A stretch of 48,217 bases of DNA from JALSHZ01 sp964614535 (lineage in GTDB: Bacteria > Pseudomonadota > Gammaproteobacteria > UWMA-0217), in assembly GCA_964614535.1 (NCBI GenBank), contig CAZTOZ010000006.1, positions 1 to 48,217 on the forward strand, in the 5' to 3' direction. A program made the translations under genes and the position numbers. The notes beneath the pieces were generated by a model that saw nothing but the letters and a program-made list of their open reading frames with translations, was not told the origin of the DNA and did not search any database. Shown piece after piece: positions 1-6,649 of the stretch (the first letter of the stretch is position 1; each line of letters opens with the position of its first letter).

Positions 1-135
1 GGCAAACCAGCCAAGAAAAACCCCGCCATCGGCAAGCCCCCCATCTCCAGCTGGGAATACCCCGGCTACACCGTCTATTTCGAAGGCAACCACGTCATCC
101 ATACCGTCGCCAACGGCCATCGCGGCAAGCACTGA
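1..135 (+). CDS. C-terminal end of an unidentified small protein
   Basis: Frame 1 is open from the first base to a TGA at 133-135 and gives the last 44 residues of a protein whose start lies outside the window. The visible tail is lysine/proline-rich and then reads SWEYPGYTVYFEGN, HVIHTV, a pattern of aromatic and beta-strand residues. I have the impression of similar tails in small uncharacterised gammaproteobacterial proteins, but I cannot name a family. The reading frame ends just before the repeat array, so the array sits immediately downstream of this gene. Function unknown. Confidence 0.6.
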   Translation, partial: GKPAKKNPAIGKPPISSWEYPGYTVYFEGNHVIHTVANGHRGKH

Positions 136-144
136 CCGCAAACG

Positions 145-177
145 TGTTGGGCACGCTTTGCTTTGCCCAACCTACGG
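145..177 (+). repeat. Dispersed palindromic repeat A, copy 1
   Basis: GTTGGGCA and TGCCCAAC form a perfect 8-bp stem around a 10-base loop, followed by CTACGG. The same 33-base element recurs at 596-628, 795-827 and, with one base missing, 48110-48141. A reversed-looking degenerate form lies at 47661-47690. Short GC-rich palindromes like this are common intergenic repeats in proteobacterial genomes; no function can be assigned. Confidence 0.85.
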
Positions 178-185
178 ACATAATG

Positions 186-628
186 CCCCGTCATCGCGAG
201 CGGAGCGTGGCGATCTCCAGACGACGGAGTACCTTCCAGGAGATTGCTTCGCTACCGCTCGCAATGACGGGTGGTGTCGTTGCGAGGCGCAACAGCGACG
301 CGGCAACCTCCTCCTACGAAGAACCCCCTTCACGCGCGCCGTCGCCGGGTGCGACGGCAGGGGCCGATCGGCCAGGGAGGGCCGATCGAGGTCTGGGCCG
401 CAGGATGCGGCTTCAGACCGACCCCGGAAGGCGTGGCCAGCGGCGGAAGAAAGCGCGTGGGGGGCGTCTTTTTTGCGTCGCGTTTTTTCGACGAGGATAA
501 AATGCGACTCGCGCCTGGCGCCGTCGGCAGAGAAGAACAACACGCTCGACGAGGCGCGAAACCGATGCCACCGGCATTGCCACGAAGCCGCTGGATGTTG
601 GGCACGCTGCGCTTTGCCCAACCTACGG
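186..628 (+). repeat. Full composite repeat unit B-C-A, copy 1
   Basis: Three parts in order. B (186-271) is an imperfect palindrome whose arms include GCGATCTCC (210-218) and GGAGATTGC (239-247), flanked by TCATCGCGAGCG and CGCTCGCAATGA. C (272-595) is a GC-rich segment with its own hairpin (CCGTCGC/GCGACGG near 335-353) and an unusual T-rich patch near 465-490. A (596-628) is the short GTTGGGC palindrome. The same order and nearly the same sequence are found at 47704-48141, so this is a mobile or amplified composite about 450 bp long. Open frames through it are poor gene candidates because the same stretch is open in several frames. Confidence 0.85.
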
Positions 629-639
629 TACGATGCCCT

Positions 640-827
640 GTCATCGCGAGCGGAGCGTGGCGATCTCCTGACAGCGGGGTACCTTCCGGGAGATTGCTTC
701 GCTGACGCTCGCAATGACGGGAGGTGTCATTGCAAGGAGCGACAACGACACGGCACGAAACCGATGGCACCGGCATTGCCACGAAGCCGCTGGATGTTGG
801 GCACGCTTCGCTTTGCCCAACCTACGG
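640..827 (+). repeat. Internally deleted composite repeat unit B-C-A
   Basis: B (640-721) and A (795-827) are intact, but the C part is reduced to about 73 bases. Its beginning (GTGTCATTGCAAGGAGCGAC) is joined directly to the final part (CGAAACCGATGGCACCGGC), so some 240 bases of the full unit are missing. It lies head to tail with the full unit at 186-628, which suggests tandem amplification followed by deletion. Confidence 0.8.
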
Positions 828-840
828 CTACGATGCTCCT

Positions 841-921
841 GTCATCGCGAGCGAAGCGCGGCGATCTCCTGATGACGGAGTACCTTCCGGGAGATTGCTT
901 CGCTGACGCTTGCAATGACGG
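841..921 (+). repeat. Dispersed palindromic repeat B, solo copy
   Basis: Another copy of the B palindrome (GTCATCGCGAGCGAAG through GGAGATTGCTTCGC to GCAATGACGGG) with no C or A part after it. It ends the left repeat array. The arms are complementary over most of their length, allowing G-T pairs, so the transcript would fold into a long hairpin. Confidence 0.8.
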
Positions 922-1148
922 GGTTTGCTTTGGCGATCGGCACCCTCCTGGATACCTCCAACGCCGCGGTTCCATCCGAACCGGCCATCGTACCCCATAA
1001 GAAAAAAGCACGGCCGGTGTCAGGAATCCACCATCTCACCGGTCTCTTGAGGGGAGAACGATTGCCGTGGCATCCCGGCCATTGCCGGAGACGTATCCAC
1101 TGCCCCGGCGCTCGTTCCCCCTTATTTTTTCCCAACCGAGGACAACTC
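922..1148. other. Upstream region of the bufferin-like operon, no gene seen
   Basis: Non-repeat DNA between the repeat array and the DUF2282 gene. I see no coding sequence. It should hold the promoter of the operon, and since the operon encodes its own ECF sigma factor an ECF-type promoter is expected, but I could not identify a convincing -35/-10 pair. A GAGGA ribosome-binding site lies about 7 bases before the ATG at 1149. Confidence 0.5.
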
Positions 1149-1412
1149 ATGAACAAGACACGACTTCTCCTGACCTCCATCATCGCGAGCATCGTCACCA
1201 TCGGCCTTTTCGCCGCCCCAGCGATGGCCGGCAAACCCGGCATGGAAAAATGCGCCGGCATCGCCAAGGCCGGCAAGAACGACTGCGGCACCTCCAAACA
1301 CGCCTGCGCCGGCCAGGCCGCCACCGACAACGATCCCGAGGAGTGGGTCTACGTGCCGATCGGCACCTGCGAAAAAATCGCCGGCGGCAAGGTCGTGACG
1401 AAGAAGAAATAG
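1149..1412 (+). CDS. bufA1: DUF2282 bufferin-like copper-binding peptide precursor
   Basis: An 87-residue protein with a signal peptide (residues 1-27, ending AMA) and a mature part with four cysteines at 35, 46, 53 and 74 in the contexts EKC, NDC, HAC and GTC, plus the motif WVYVPIGTCEKI. This is the pattern of DUF2282 proteins. In the family, such precursors (bufferins) are modified on cysteines by a DUF692 (MNIO) enzyme with a DUF2063 partner, exported, and bind copper in the periplasm. The start is set by the GAGGA site just upstream; the larger open frame starting at 915 runs back through repeat DNA. The DoxX, sigma and anti-sigma genes follow as in bufferin operons, but no DUF692 or DUF2063 gene is present. 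Family assignment is firm; modification in this strain is inferred and in doubt. Confidence 0.88.
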   Translation: MNKTRLLLTSIIASIVTIGLFAAPAMAGKPGMEKCAGIAKAGKNDCGTSKHACAGQAATDNDPEEWVYVPIGTCEKIAGGKVVTKKK

Positions 1413-1577
1413 CAGGACGCCACGACGTCGCAGACGAAATGGCGGCGCCCAGGCACAACGGGCAAGACGGCCTGACCGACCCCCCTTTCCCGGTGGGGCC
1501 ACCCGTTGTCCACAGGGCGCTGCCTCGCAGCGTCACATGCAAACAAGACCCATAAAACCACCCCGGAGGGGAACCGG

Positions 1578-2027
1578 ATGAATTTTCTGTGCCGCCTCAA
1601 TACGCTACTGGTCACGGTACTGACCGCGATTGCGCCCATCGTCGATCTTTTCGCCCGCTGCTGGGTGGGATGGGTGTTCTTCAAATCGGGGCTGGTGAAG
1701 ATCCAGAGCTGGGAAAGCACGATGATGCTTTTTCAGTATGAATACGACGTGCCACTGCTGCCGCCGCAACTGGCGGCGCTGCTCGGTACCGCCACCGAGC
1801 TGATCATGCCAGTGCTGCTGGTGCTCGGCCTGCTGGGGCGGCTGCCCGCAACCGTGCTGTTTTTCTTCAATATCGTCGCCGTGCTCTCCTACCCCGATAT
1901 TTCACCGGCCGGAATCGACCAGCATGTGGTCTGGGGGATCATTCTCGCGCTGCTGGCGGTACATGGCAGTGGCCGGCTCGCACTCGACCCGCTGCTGTTC
2001 AGACGCTGCGACGACGGCAAGCAGTGA
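1578..2027 (+). CDS. bufD1: DoxX family membrane protein
   Basis: A 149-residue protein with four hydrophobic segments (roughly residues 8-37, 63-84, 90-105, 115-133) and the DoxX signature RCWVGWVFFKSGLVKI at 27-42. DoxX-like proteins are small inner-membrane proteins often linked to redox or thiol stress; in bufferin operons the DoxX gene is called bufD. The ATG at 1578 follows a strong GGAGGGG site, so the 24 residues of upstream open frame are left out. Its stop overlaps the start of the sigma-factor gene (TGATG), which points to translational coupling. 165 bases without a gene separate it from the precursor gene; this is where the maturation genes normally sit. Confidence 0.85.
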   Translation: MNFLCRLNTLLVTVLTAIAPIVDLFARCWVGWVFFKSGLVKIQSWESTMMLFQYEYDVPLLPPQLAALLGTATELIMPVLLVLGLLGRLPATVLFFFNIVAVLSYPDISPAGIDQHVVWGIILALLAVHGSGRLALDPLLFRRCDDGKQ

Positions 2028-2542
2028 TGCTGACACGACGGGCACGGGAAAAACGTTTCGAGGCGATGGTGCATGCCTATGCCACCGATCTCTATCGCTG
2101 GGGCTATAGCCTGTGCCAAGACCCGGTGCTGACCGAGGATCTGGTGCAGGAGACCTACGCCCGCGCCTGGAAGAGCCTGCACCGGCTCAAGGACGCGGAC
2201 GCCGCCAAGGCATGGCTGTTCACGATTCTGCGACGCGAATTCGCCCGCCACTGCGCCAGCAAGCACCAGCAGGCGGTGTCACTGGACGACGACGAATGGA
2301 ACACGATTCCCTGCCCGCGCAAGCAGCCGGCACACGAACTCAACCAGGCGCTGGGGCGACTGGACGAAGGCTATCGCCTGCCGCTGGTACTGCAAGTGCT
2401 CGGCGGTTTCAGCGCCGTCGAGATCGGAGAGATCATGGGTTGCAGCCCCGATGCGGCGTTACAGCGCATTTCCCGCGCGCGGCGCCAATTGCGTAAACTG
2501 CTGAAGACACCCCCGACAACAGCACTGCGCCAATGCCGATGA
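2027..2542 (+). CDS. ECF sigma factor (sigma-70 family)
   Basis: A 171-residue protein with a region 2 (residues about 14-80; core DLYRWGYSLCQDPVLTEDLV, then QETYARAW) that binds RNA polymerase and the -10 element, and a region 4 (about 104-157; LPLVLQVLGGFSAVEIGEIM) with a helix-turn-helix for the -35 element. Region 3 is absent, as in all ECF sigma factors. It probably directs its own operon in response to copper or redox stress, by analogy with SigF of Caulobacter-type bufferin operons; that is inference. The ATG at 2027 overlaps the DoxX stop, and a GTG at 2024 is an alternative start. The end overlaps the anti-sigma gene, the usual arrangement for a sigma/anti-sigma pair. Confidence 0.92.
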   Translation: MLTRRAREKRFEAMVHAYATDLYRWGYSLCQDPVLTEDLVQETYARAWKSLHRLKDADAAKAWLFTILRREFARHCASKHQQAVSLDDDEWNTIPCPRKQPAHELNQALGRLDEGYRLPLVLQVLGGFSAVEIGEIMGCSPDAALQRISRARRQLRKLLKTPPTTALRQCR

Positions 2543-3222
2543 ATTGCTTTGAGTTCCAGCACGAGATGAACCGCCAACCAGCGACGCTGAGCGCGGCGGC
2601 CGAGGCCCATCTGCAACACTGTGCCAGTTGCCGGCGACGCCTGCGGGAGCAGCGTGCCAGCGACGCCCGATTGCTCGAGGCGCTACAGGTGACGCCCCCG
2701 CCGGGCTTGGCCGAACAGATCCTGCTGCGTCAGCGTTTGCAGCCGGCACGGCAGCGCTGGCCGGGCCTGGTGGCCGCCGGCATCGCCCTCGTGCTGCTGG
2801 CCGGGGCCTGGCTGCATCGCGCCACGATGAGCGACGACGCTCTCGCCTCGACGATGGCAGCCCATGTACTCGGCGAACCGGCGCTGTTCGAGCAGCATCG
2901 GCCGCCCGACAGCGAGCTGGTCGCGGCCAGCATCGCCAGCATCGGCGGCGAGATCAAGAAGCGGTTGCCGCTGGCGCTTGCCACCCCCTGCGACGTGCCC
3001 GGCGGGGATGGTGCCCATCTGGTCTTCGAAACCACCGCCGGCCGCACCGTCATGACGACGATGCCGAACCACGGCGGCACCAGCCCGGCGATCGACGACG
3101 ACGCGGTCGTCTCGGTCGTCTATCGTGCCCCGAGAGGCGTCTATTCGCTGGTGGCCCGTAACAGTACGGCCATCAAACTGACGCGGGAAATGCTCAACAC
3201 CCGGGTCGAGTGGCACATCTGA
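2539..3222 (+). CDS. Zinc-type anti-sigma factor, membrane-anchored (DUF3379-like)
   Basis: A 227-residue protein with an N-terminal cytoplasmic domain carrying H24-x3-C28-x2-C31 (HLQHCASC), the zinc-binding motif of ZAS anti-sigma factors. One membrane segment follows (about residues 74-93), then a periplasmic domain of about 130 residues that could sense a signal. The gene overlaps the sigma gene by four bases at the start chosen here; an ATG at 2533 would add two residues and is equally possible. The N-terminal MNCFEF resembles DUF3379 proteins, which sit next to ECF sigma genes. It presumably holds the sigma factor inactive at the membrane until the signal arrives. Confidence 0.82.
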   Translation: MNCFEFQHEMNRQPATLSAAAEAHLQHCASCRRRLREQRASDARLLEALQVTPPPGLAEQILLRQRLQPARQRWPGLVAAGIALVLLAGAWLHRATMSDDALASTMAAHVLGEPALFEQHRPPDSELVAASIASIGGEIKKRLPLALATPCDVPGGDGAHLVFETTAGRTVMTTMPNHGGTSPAIDDDAVVSVVYRAPRGVYSLVARNSTAIKLTREMLNTRVEWHI

Positions 3223-3400
3223 CAACCTGGGACGAAAACTCGCCGATCGGTGGCTACGGGCCGCTGCGTCTATCTGCCGAAATGAGAAGAAAAGTCGCTC
3301 TTCCCGTTCAACGGGATCTGCTCGCCAAGAGTTCAGGTGGATCGGGCAAAATGGCCGCTGAGATTCCCCCAAAATCCTGCATTTTCAAAAAATATTCGGA

Positions 3401-3700
3401 CTAGGCCCAGGGCTCGAAATCCTCGCCGAAGTTGACGATCTCGATCTCCAGATCGCCGCGCGTCGTGCCGACGCAGCACAACCCCATCCGCTGTTCGATG
3501 TCCTCGTCGAACAGCGCCATCGGCGGACCATGGGGGTAGTCGATCCGGCCCGAATGGATGCGGCCGATGCAGACCCCGCAGACCCCATGGCCACAGCCGC
3601 TCGGCAGCGTGATGGCATGGCGGTCCGCTGCTTCGAGGATGGTCTCGCCATCGCGGATCTCGAAGTGGATACCGGTGTTGATGATCGAGACGGTGGGCAT
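3401..3700 (-). CDS. 2Fe-2S ferredoxin, plant type
   Basis: A 99-residue protein with the beta-grasp ferredoxin fold pattern and four cysteines in C-x4-C-x2-C...C spacing: SGCGHGVCGVC followed by GLCCVG near residue 74. This is the cluster-binding signature of chloroplast-type [2Fe-2S] ferredoxins. As a free-standing single-domain protein it would be a soluble electron carrier. It lies 9 bases after the SRPBCC gene on the same strand, so it is probably last in a minus-strand operon (protease, rof, SRPBCC, ferredoxin). Its reductase and electron acceptor are not evident from the window. Confidence 0.9.
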   Translation of the reverse strand: MPTVSIINTGIHFEIRDGETILEAADRHAITLPSGCGHGVCGVCIGRIHSGRIDYPHGPPMALFDEDIEQRMGLCCVGTTRGDLEIEIVNFGEDFEPWA

Positions 3701-3709
3701 GGTCCGCGC

Positions 3710-4252
3710 TCAGGCCGGCAAGTCGGCCTGCCCTTCGACCCGCGCCTTGAGCCGGCGCAACCCCTTTTCGTAGTCGCCACCGATCCAGTCGTCCAGCATC
3801 AGACCGAACCAGCGATGCACCGGATTCATCCCGGCCTCGGCCTCGAAGCCCCAGGTGACCCGCGTCCCGCCCGGCACCGGCGCCAGTTCGAACCACGACA
3901 CCGCCTTGCTGTTCTCGCCGAACGTCAGCGCCACGTCGACGCGGCGGTCGCCGTCGATATCGCCGACGACCCAGCTGCCGGGCCCCAGACGGGCGCTGTC
4001 CCAGCGCATCCCCGAACCCGTTCCCCGCACCGGCCCGGTCCAGGTGATCTCCAGGTCGCTCACCCTGTCGGCCCAAGGCGACCAGGCGTGGAACGCCCGC
4101 GCACCGGTGAGATGGGGCATGATCGCCTGGGCCGGCGCGTCGATGACGACTGTGCGCGTCACCGTCCGTTTGGACGGCAGCAGGAAACCGGCCGCCGCAA
4201 ACAGCAGTGCCAGGATCACGACGATCTGGGCGATGCGCACGGCCACTTTCAT
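3710..4252 (-). CDS. SRPBCC (polyketide cyclase/START-like) membrane-anchored protein
   Basis: A 180-residue protein with an N-terminal membrane helix (about residues 5-26, AQIVVILALLFAAAGFLL). A START/Bet v1-like domain follows, with the typical pattern RTVVIDAPAQAIMPHLTGA, FHAWSPW, GTGSGMRWDS and a C-terminal helix (WIGGDYEKGLRRLKARVE). Proteins of the polyketide_cyc2 family bind hydrophobic ligands in a deep pocket; most have no known reaction. The start overlaps the end of the rof-like gene by four bases (ATGA), indicating coupling. What ligand it binds and why it sits with a ferredoxin is unknown. Confidence 0.82.
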   Translation of the reverse strand: MKVAVRIAQIVVILALLFAAAGFLLPSKRTVTRTVVIDAPAQAIMPHLTGARAFHAWSPWADRVSDLEITWTGPVRGTGSGMRWDSARLGPGSWVVGDIDGDRRVDVALTFGENSKAVSWFELAPVPGGTRVTWGFEAEAGMNPVHRWFGLMLDDWIGGDYEKGLRRLKARVEGQADLPA

Positions 4253-4494
4253 CGCGGGGCATCCTCGATGTCGGCCTTGCCGATGCGGTCCAGCCGGATC
4301 TCCTCGCGCCGGCCATCGTGCTCGACCAGCAGATACTCCGCATGGTTGCGCGTCACCAGGTCCAGCGGCCTGACCACCCCCTGGTGCGCGCCGCCATCGG
4401 CGTCATGCCATTTCAGTCTCATTCTTCTCCCCTGCATGATGGCCAGCTCATACTCACTGTGGGTGGCACAGGCAACCGGATTGTAATCGCTCAT
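4249..4494 (-). CDS. rof: Rof family Rho-binding antiterminator
   Basis: An 81-residue protein with the Rof (PF07073) pattern: YNPVACATHSEYELAIMQGR at the N-terminus and VRPLDLVTRNHAEYLLVEHD, then REEIRLDRI, in the second half, matching E. coli Rof in order and spacing. Rof (YaeO) binds transcription terminator Rho and blocks its RNA-binding sites, reducing termination. A good GGAGGAGAGG site precedes the ATG. The gene overlaps the protease reading frame by about 40 bases upstream and the SRPBCC gene by four bases downstream. Recognition is by motif only. Confidence 0.82.
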   Translation of the reverse strand: MSDYNPVACATHSEYELAIMQGRRMRLKWHDADGGAHQGVVRPLDLVTRNHAEYLLVEHDGRREEIRLDRIGKADIEDAPR

Positions 4495-5527
4495 CGTCCT
4501 CTCCTCCGGTGGCAGTATCCGCCATTGCCTCGACCCGAATCAACCAGAGCGCCCGCCGTCGCCACATCGACAGCGGCAGCAGCACGGACAGCCACCCGCC
4601 GGCGCCGCCACCGCTACGGGGCTGCACCTCGACATCGGTCGCCTCGACGGGCACGGCGCGCCGGTCGGCATCGTCGGCCGGCAACGACAGCCCCGTCAGT
4701 TCGGCGATCCAGGCGGCGTAGCTGCCCACCCGGGTGTAGACGCCATAGCGGTCGGGCTTGGCGCAGCCGTCGCCGAAGCTGACGATTCCCACCTGTTCAC
4801 GCCGCCCCGCCCGCCACACCAGCAACGGCCCGCCGCTGTCACCCAGACAGCTGTCCACGCCCCCATCGCGATAGCCCGCACAAATCATGTTGTCGCTGAT
4901 GTTGTTGCTGCCCATGACGCGCAGACACTCGTCGTGGGAGACGATCGGCAGGTCGGCCTCGTGAAGATCGTCGGCGAGCCGGGCGCCCGCCTTCGGCCGC
5001 CCATCCAGCCCCACCTCGGTCACGCCCCAGCCGACCACCGTCGCGACCCCGCCGCCGGCCGGGTCGCGCCCCAACCGCTGCAACGGCACACCGGCCACCG
5101 GATAGGCCAGCTCCACCAGCGCGATATCGGCATCGTAACGTTGGCTGGCAACGCCGAAATCGGGATGCAGCACGACATTGCCAACTGCCAGCCCCTTCTC
5201 GTCGGGCAACACGTCGGACGAGATCAGCCCATGATCGATGAACACGGTGGTATTGGTGGCATCGGCATCGGGCCCGGCATCGACCCGGCCATCCGGAAAG
5301 AAACAGTGGGCCGCCGTCAGCACCCAGCGCTCGGCGATCAGCGTGCCGACGCAGCGCCGCTCCAGCAGGCCGCCGTGGCGGTCGCGGACCACCATTCGCA
5401 CCGCGACCACCGACGGCCAGGCATCGTCGGCGGCCAGCGTGCCACCGACGATACGCGGCTGGATCTGGACGACGGCAAAGGTGGATTGCGAGATCAGGAG
5501 AAGCAACAGCATGGTCAGTCGTATCAT
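4454..5527 (-). CDS. Secreted trypsin-like serine protease with GlyGly-CTERM signal
   Basis: A 357-residue chymotrypsin-fold (S1) protease. It has a signal peptide (1-18), an activation site at R25 before IVGG (26-29), and the triad His74 (TAAHC), Asp134 (DADIALVEL) and Ser231 (GDSGGP). Residues 305-325 (SGGGAGGWLSVLLPLSMW then RRR) match the GlyGly-CTERM sorting signal, cleaved by rhombosortase before type II secretion and surface anchoring, as in Vibrio VesB-like proteases. Unusually, 32 further residues follow the arginines, overlapping the rof gene. The start at 5527 begins a clear signal peptide; the longer open frame upstream lies antisense to tatD and is not coding. A GGGGGG stretch precedes the start. 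Confidence 0.9.
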   Translation of the reverse strand: MIRLTMLLLLLISQSTFAVVQIQPRIVGGTLAADDAWPSVVAVRMVVRDRHGGLLERRCVGTLIAERWVLTAAHCFFPDGRVDAGPDADATNTTVFIDHGLISSDVLPDEKGLAVGNVVLHPDFGVASQRYDADIALVELAYPVAGVPLQRLGRDPAGGGVATVVGWGVTEVGLDGRPKAGARLADDLHEADLPIVSHDECLRVMGSNNISDNMICAGYRDGGVDSCLGDSGGPLLVWRAGRREQVGIVSFGDGCAKPDRYGVYTRVGSYAAWIAELTGLSLPADDADRRAVPVEATDVEVQPRSGGGAGGWLSVLLPLSMWRRRALWLIRVEAMADTATGGEDDERLQSGCLCHPQ

Positions 5528-5638
5528 TGGCTGGTGCCCCCCGGCGGTGATGAACGGTTGCGATTCTAGAATGGGCGGTAGTATTGTCCAGTCACCCACG
5601 CCTGCGATGAGACCCCCCCGGCAAAACACGGTAGGCCC

Positions 5639-6397
5639 ATGTTCACCGACTCCCATTGTCATCTCGACGACCCCCGTTTCGATCCCGACCGCGACGCAGT
5701 GGTCGAACGCGCCAAGGCAGCCGGTGTCGACCGCATCATCGCGCCCGCCATCACCCGCGAGACCTGGCCGCGGCTGCAAGCGGTCTGCGCCCGCCACCGG
5801 CAGGTCTTCCCCGCCTACGGACTGCACCCGATGTTCATGGCCTCTCACCAACCGGCCGACATCGACGCGCTGGCAGAGTGGCTCACGACACAGCGGCCGC
5901 TGGCCGTCGGCGAATGCGGGCTCGACTTCCAGCACGACCGCGACAGCCGCCGACGACAGCTCGATCTGTTCGACGCGCAGCTGGCGCTGGCACGCCAACA
6001 CGACCTGCCGGTCATCGTCCATGCCCGCAAGGCGGTGGAGGAGGCCATCGGCCTGATCCGCCGGCACCCCGGCGTCCGCGGGGTATTTCACAGCTACGGC
6101 GGCAGTTACGAGCAGGCCAGGCGGCTGCTCGACCTTGGTTTCTTCTTCGGCATCGGCGGTCCCTACACCTGGTCGCGTTCGCGCCGGTTGCAGGCATTGC
6201 TGCCGAAACTGCCGCCGGATCACCTGCTGCTGGAGACCGACGCGCCCGACCAACCGGACGAACGCCATCGCGGGCAACGCAACGAACCGGCATTCATCAC
6301 CGAGATTGCCGCCTTCGTCGCGCGGCGGCTCGATACCGACATCGAGACCCTGGCCGGGATCACCAGCCGCAACGCGGACCGCCTGTTTTTCGGCTAG
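5639..6397 (+). CDS. tatD: TatD family metal-dependent DNase/hydrolase
   Basis: A 252-residue TIM-barrel amidohydrolase with all metal ligands of the TatD family: H6-x-H8 (DSHCH), E92 (VGECGLDF), H128 (VIVHAR), H151 (VFHSYGG) and D201 (LLLETDAPD). Family members are 3'-5' exonucleases or related hydrolases acting on DNA or small substrates in the cytoplasm. Length is normal. The ATG at 5639 is the first in frame and begins the conserved MFTDSHCH motif. It is divergent from the protease, with 111 bases between. Within the family it could be the YcfH or YjjV subtype rather than TatD itself. Confidence 0.9.
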   Translation: MFTDSHCHLDDPRFDPDRDAVVERAKAAGVDRIIAPAITRETWPRLQAVCARHRQVFPAYGLHPMFMASHQPADIDALAEWLTTQRPLAVGECGLDFQHDRDSRRRQLDLFDAQLALARQHDLPVIVHARKAVEEAIGLIRRHPGVRGVFHSYGGSYEQARRLLDLGFFFGIGGPYTWSRSRRLQALLPKLPPDHLLLETDAPDQPDERHRGQRNEPAFITEIAAFVARRLDTDIETLAGITSRNADRLFFG

Positions 6398-6556
6398 CTC
6401 CCCCTGCCGCCCGGACGACCGGCATCACAACCGCGCGCCTCCCGCGGCAACCCCCTGCCTCCCGCCGACCAACCGCCACCGGCCGGCATGTGCACACCAC
6501 GCCCGGAACTTGAAGCGGTCACCAAATAATCCACCGCCAGCACCGTCCAAGCCGTT

Positions 6557-6573
6557 CGGCACGCTCCTTGCTT
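6557..6573 (+). promoter_or_regulatory. Sigma-54 promoter upstream of the first chemoreceptor
   Basis: CGGCACGCTCCTTGCTT matches the -24/-12 consensus TGGCACG-N4-TTGCW except for its first base, with GG (6558-6559) and GC (6570-6571) exactly ten bases apart. Transcription would start about 12 bases downstream of the GC, leaving a leader of roughly 65 bases before the ATG at 6650. Control by RpoN and an activator is implied; the enhancer site was not identified. Confidence 0.6.
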
Positions 6574-6649
6574 TGACCTAAGTCAATTCTGAAACCGTCA
6601 AACAACGACAGGCGCGCCGCGACGACCGGGCCGCCATCACGGCTGAACA

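Noticed and set aside
145..921. The array as a CRISPR locus
   Set aside because: The repeated units are long, unequal in spacing and part of a composite; there are no unique spacers of constant size and no cas genes.
144..1011. Several overlapping open frames of 60-280 codons on both strands in the left repeat array, and similar ones at 47500-48186
   Set aside because: They cross palindromic repeats, are open in several frames at once, have no ribosome sites and show arginine/alanine-rich composition expected from GC-rich non-coding DNA.
3210..3404. A 64-codon plus-strand frame after the anti-sigma gene
   Set aside because: It has no ribosome site, overlaps the end of the anti-sigma gene and shows no family resemblance.
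5528..6277. Extension of the protease frame to 607 residues
   Set aside because: The added part is antisense to tatD, and a proper signal peptide starts at 5527.
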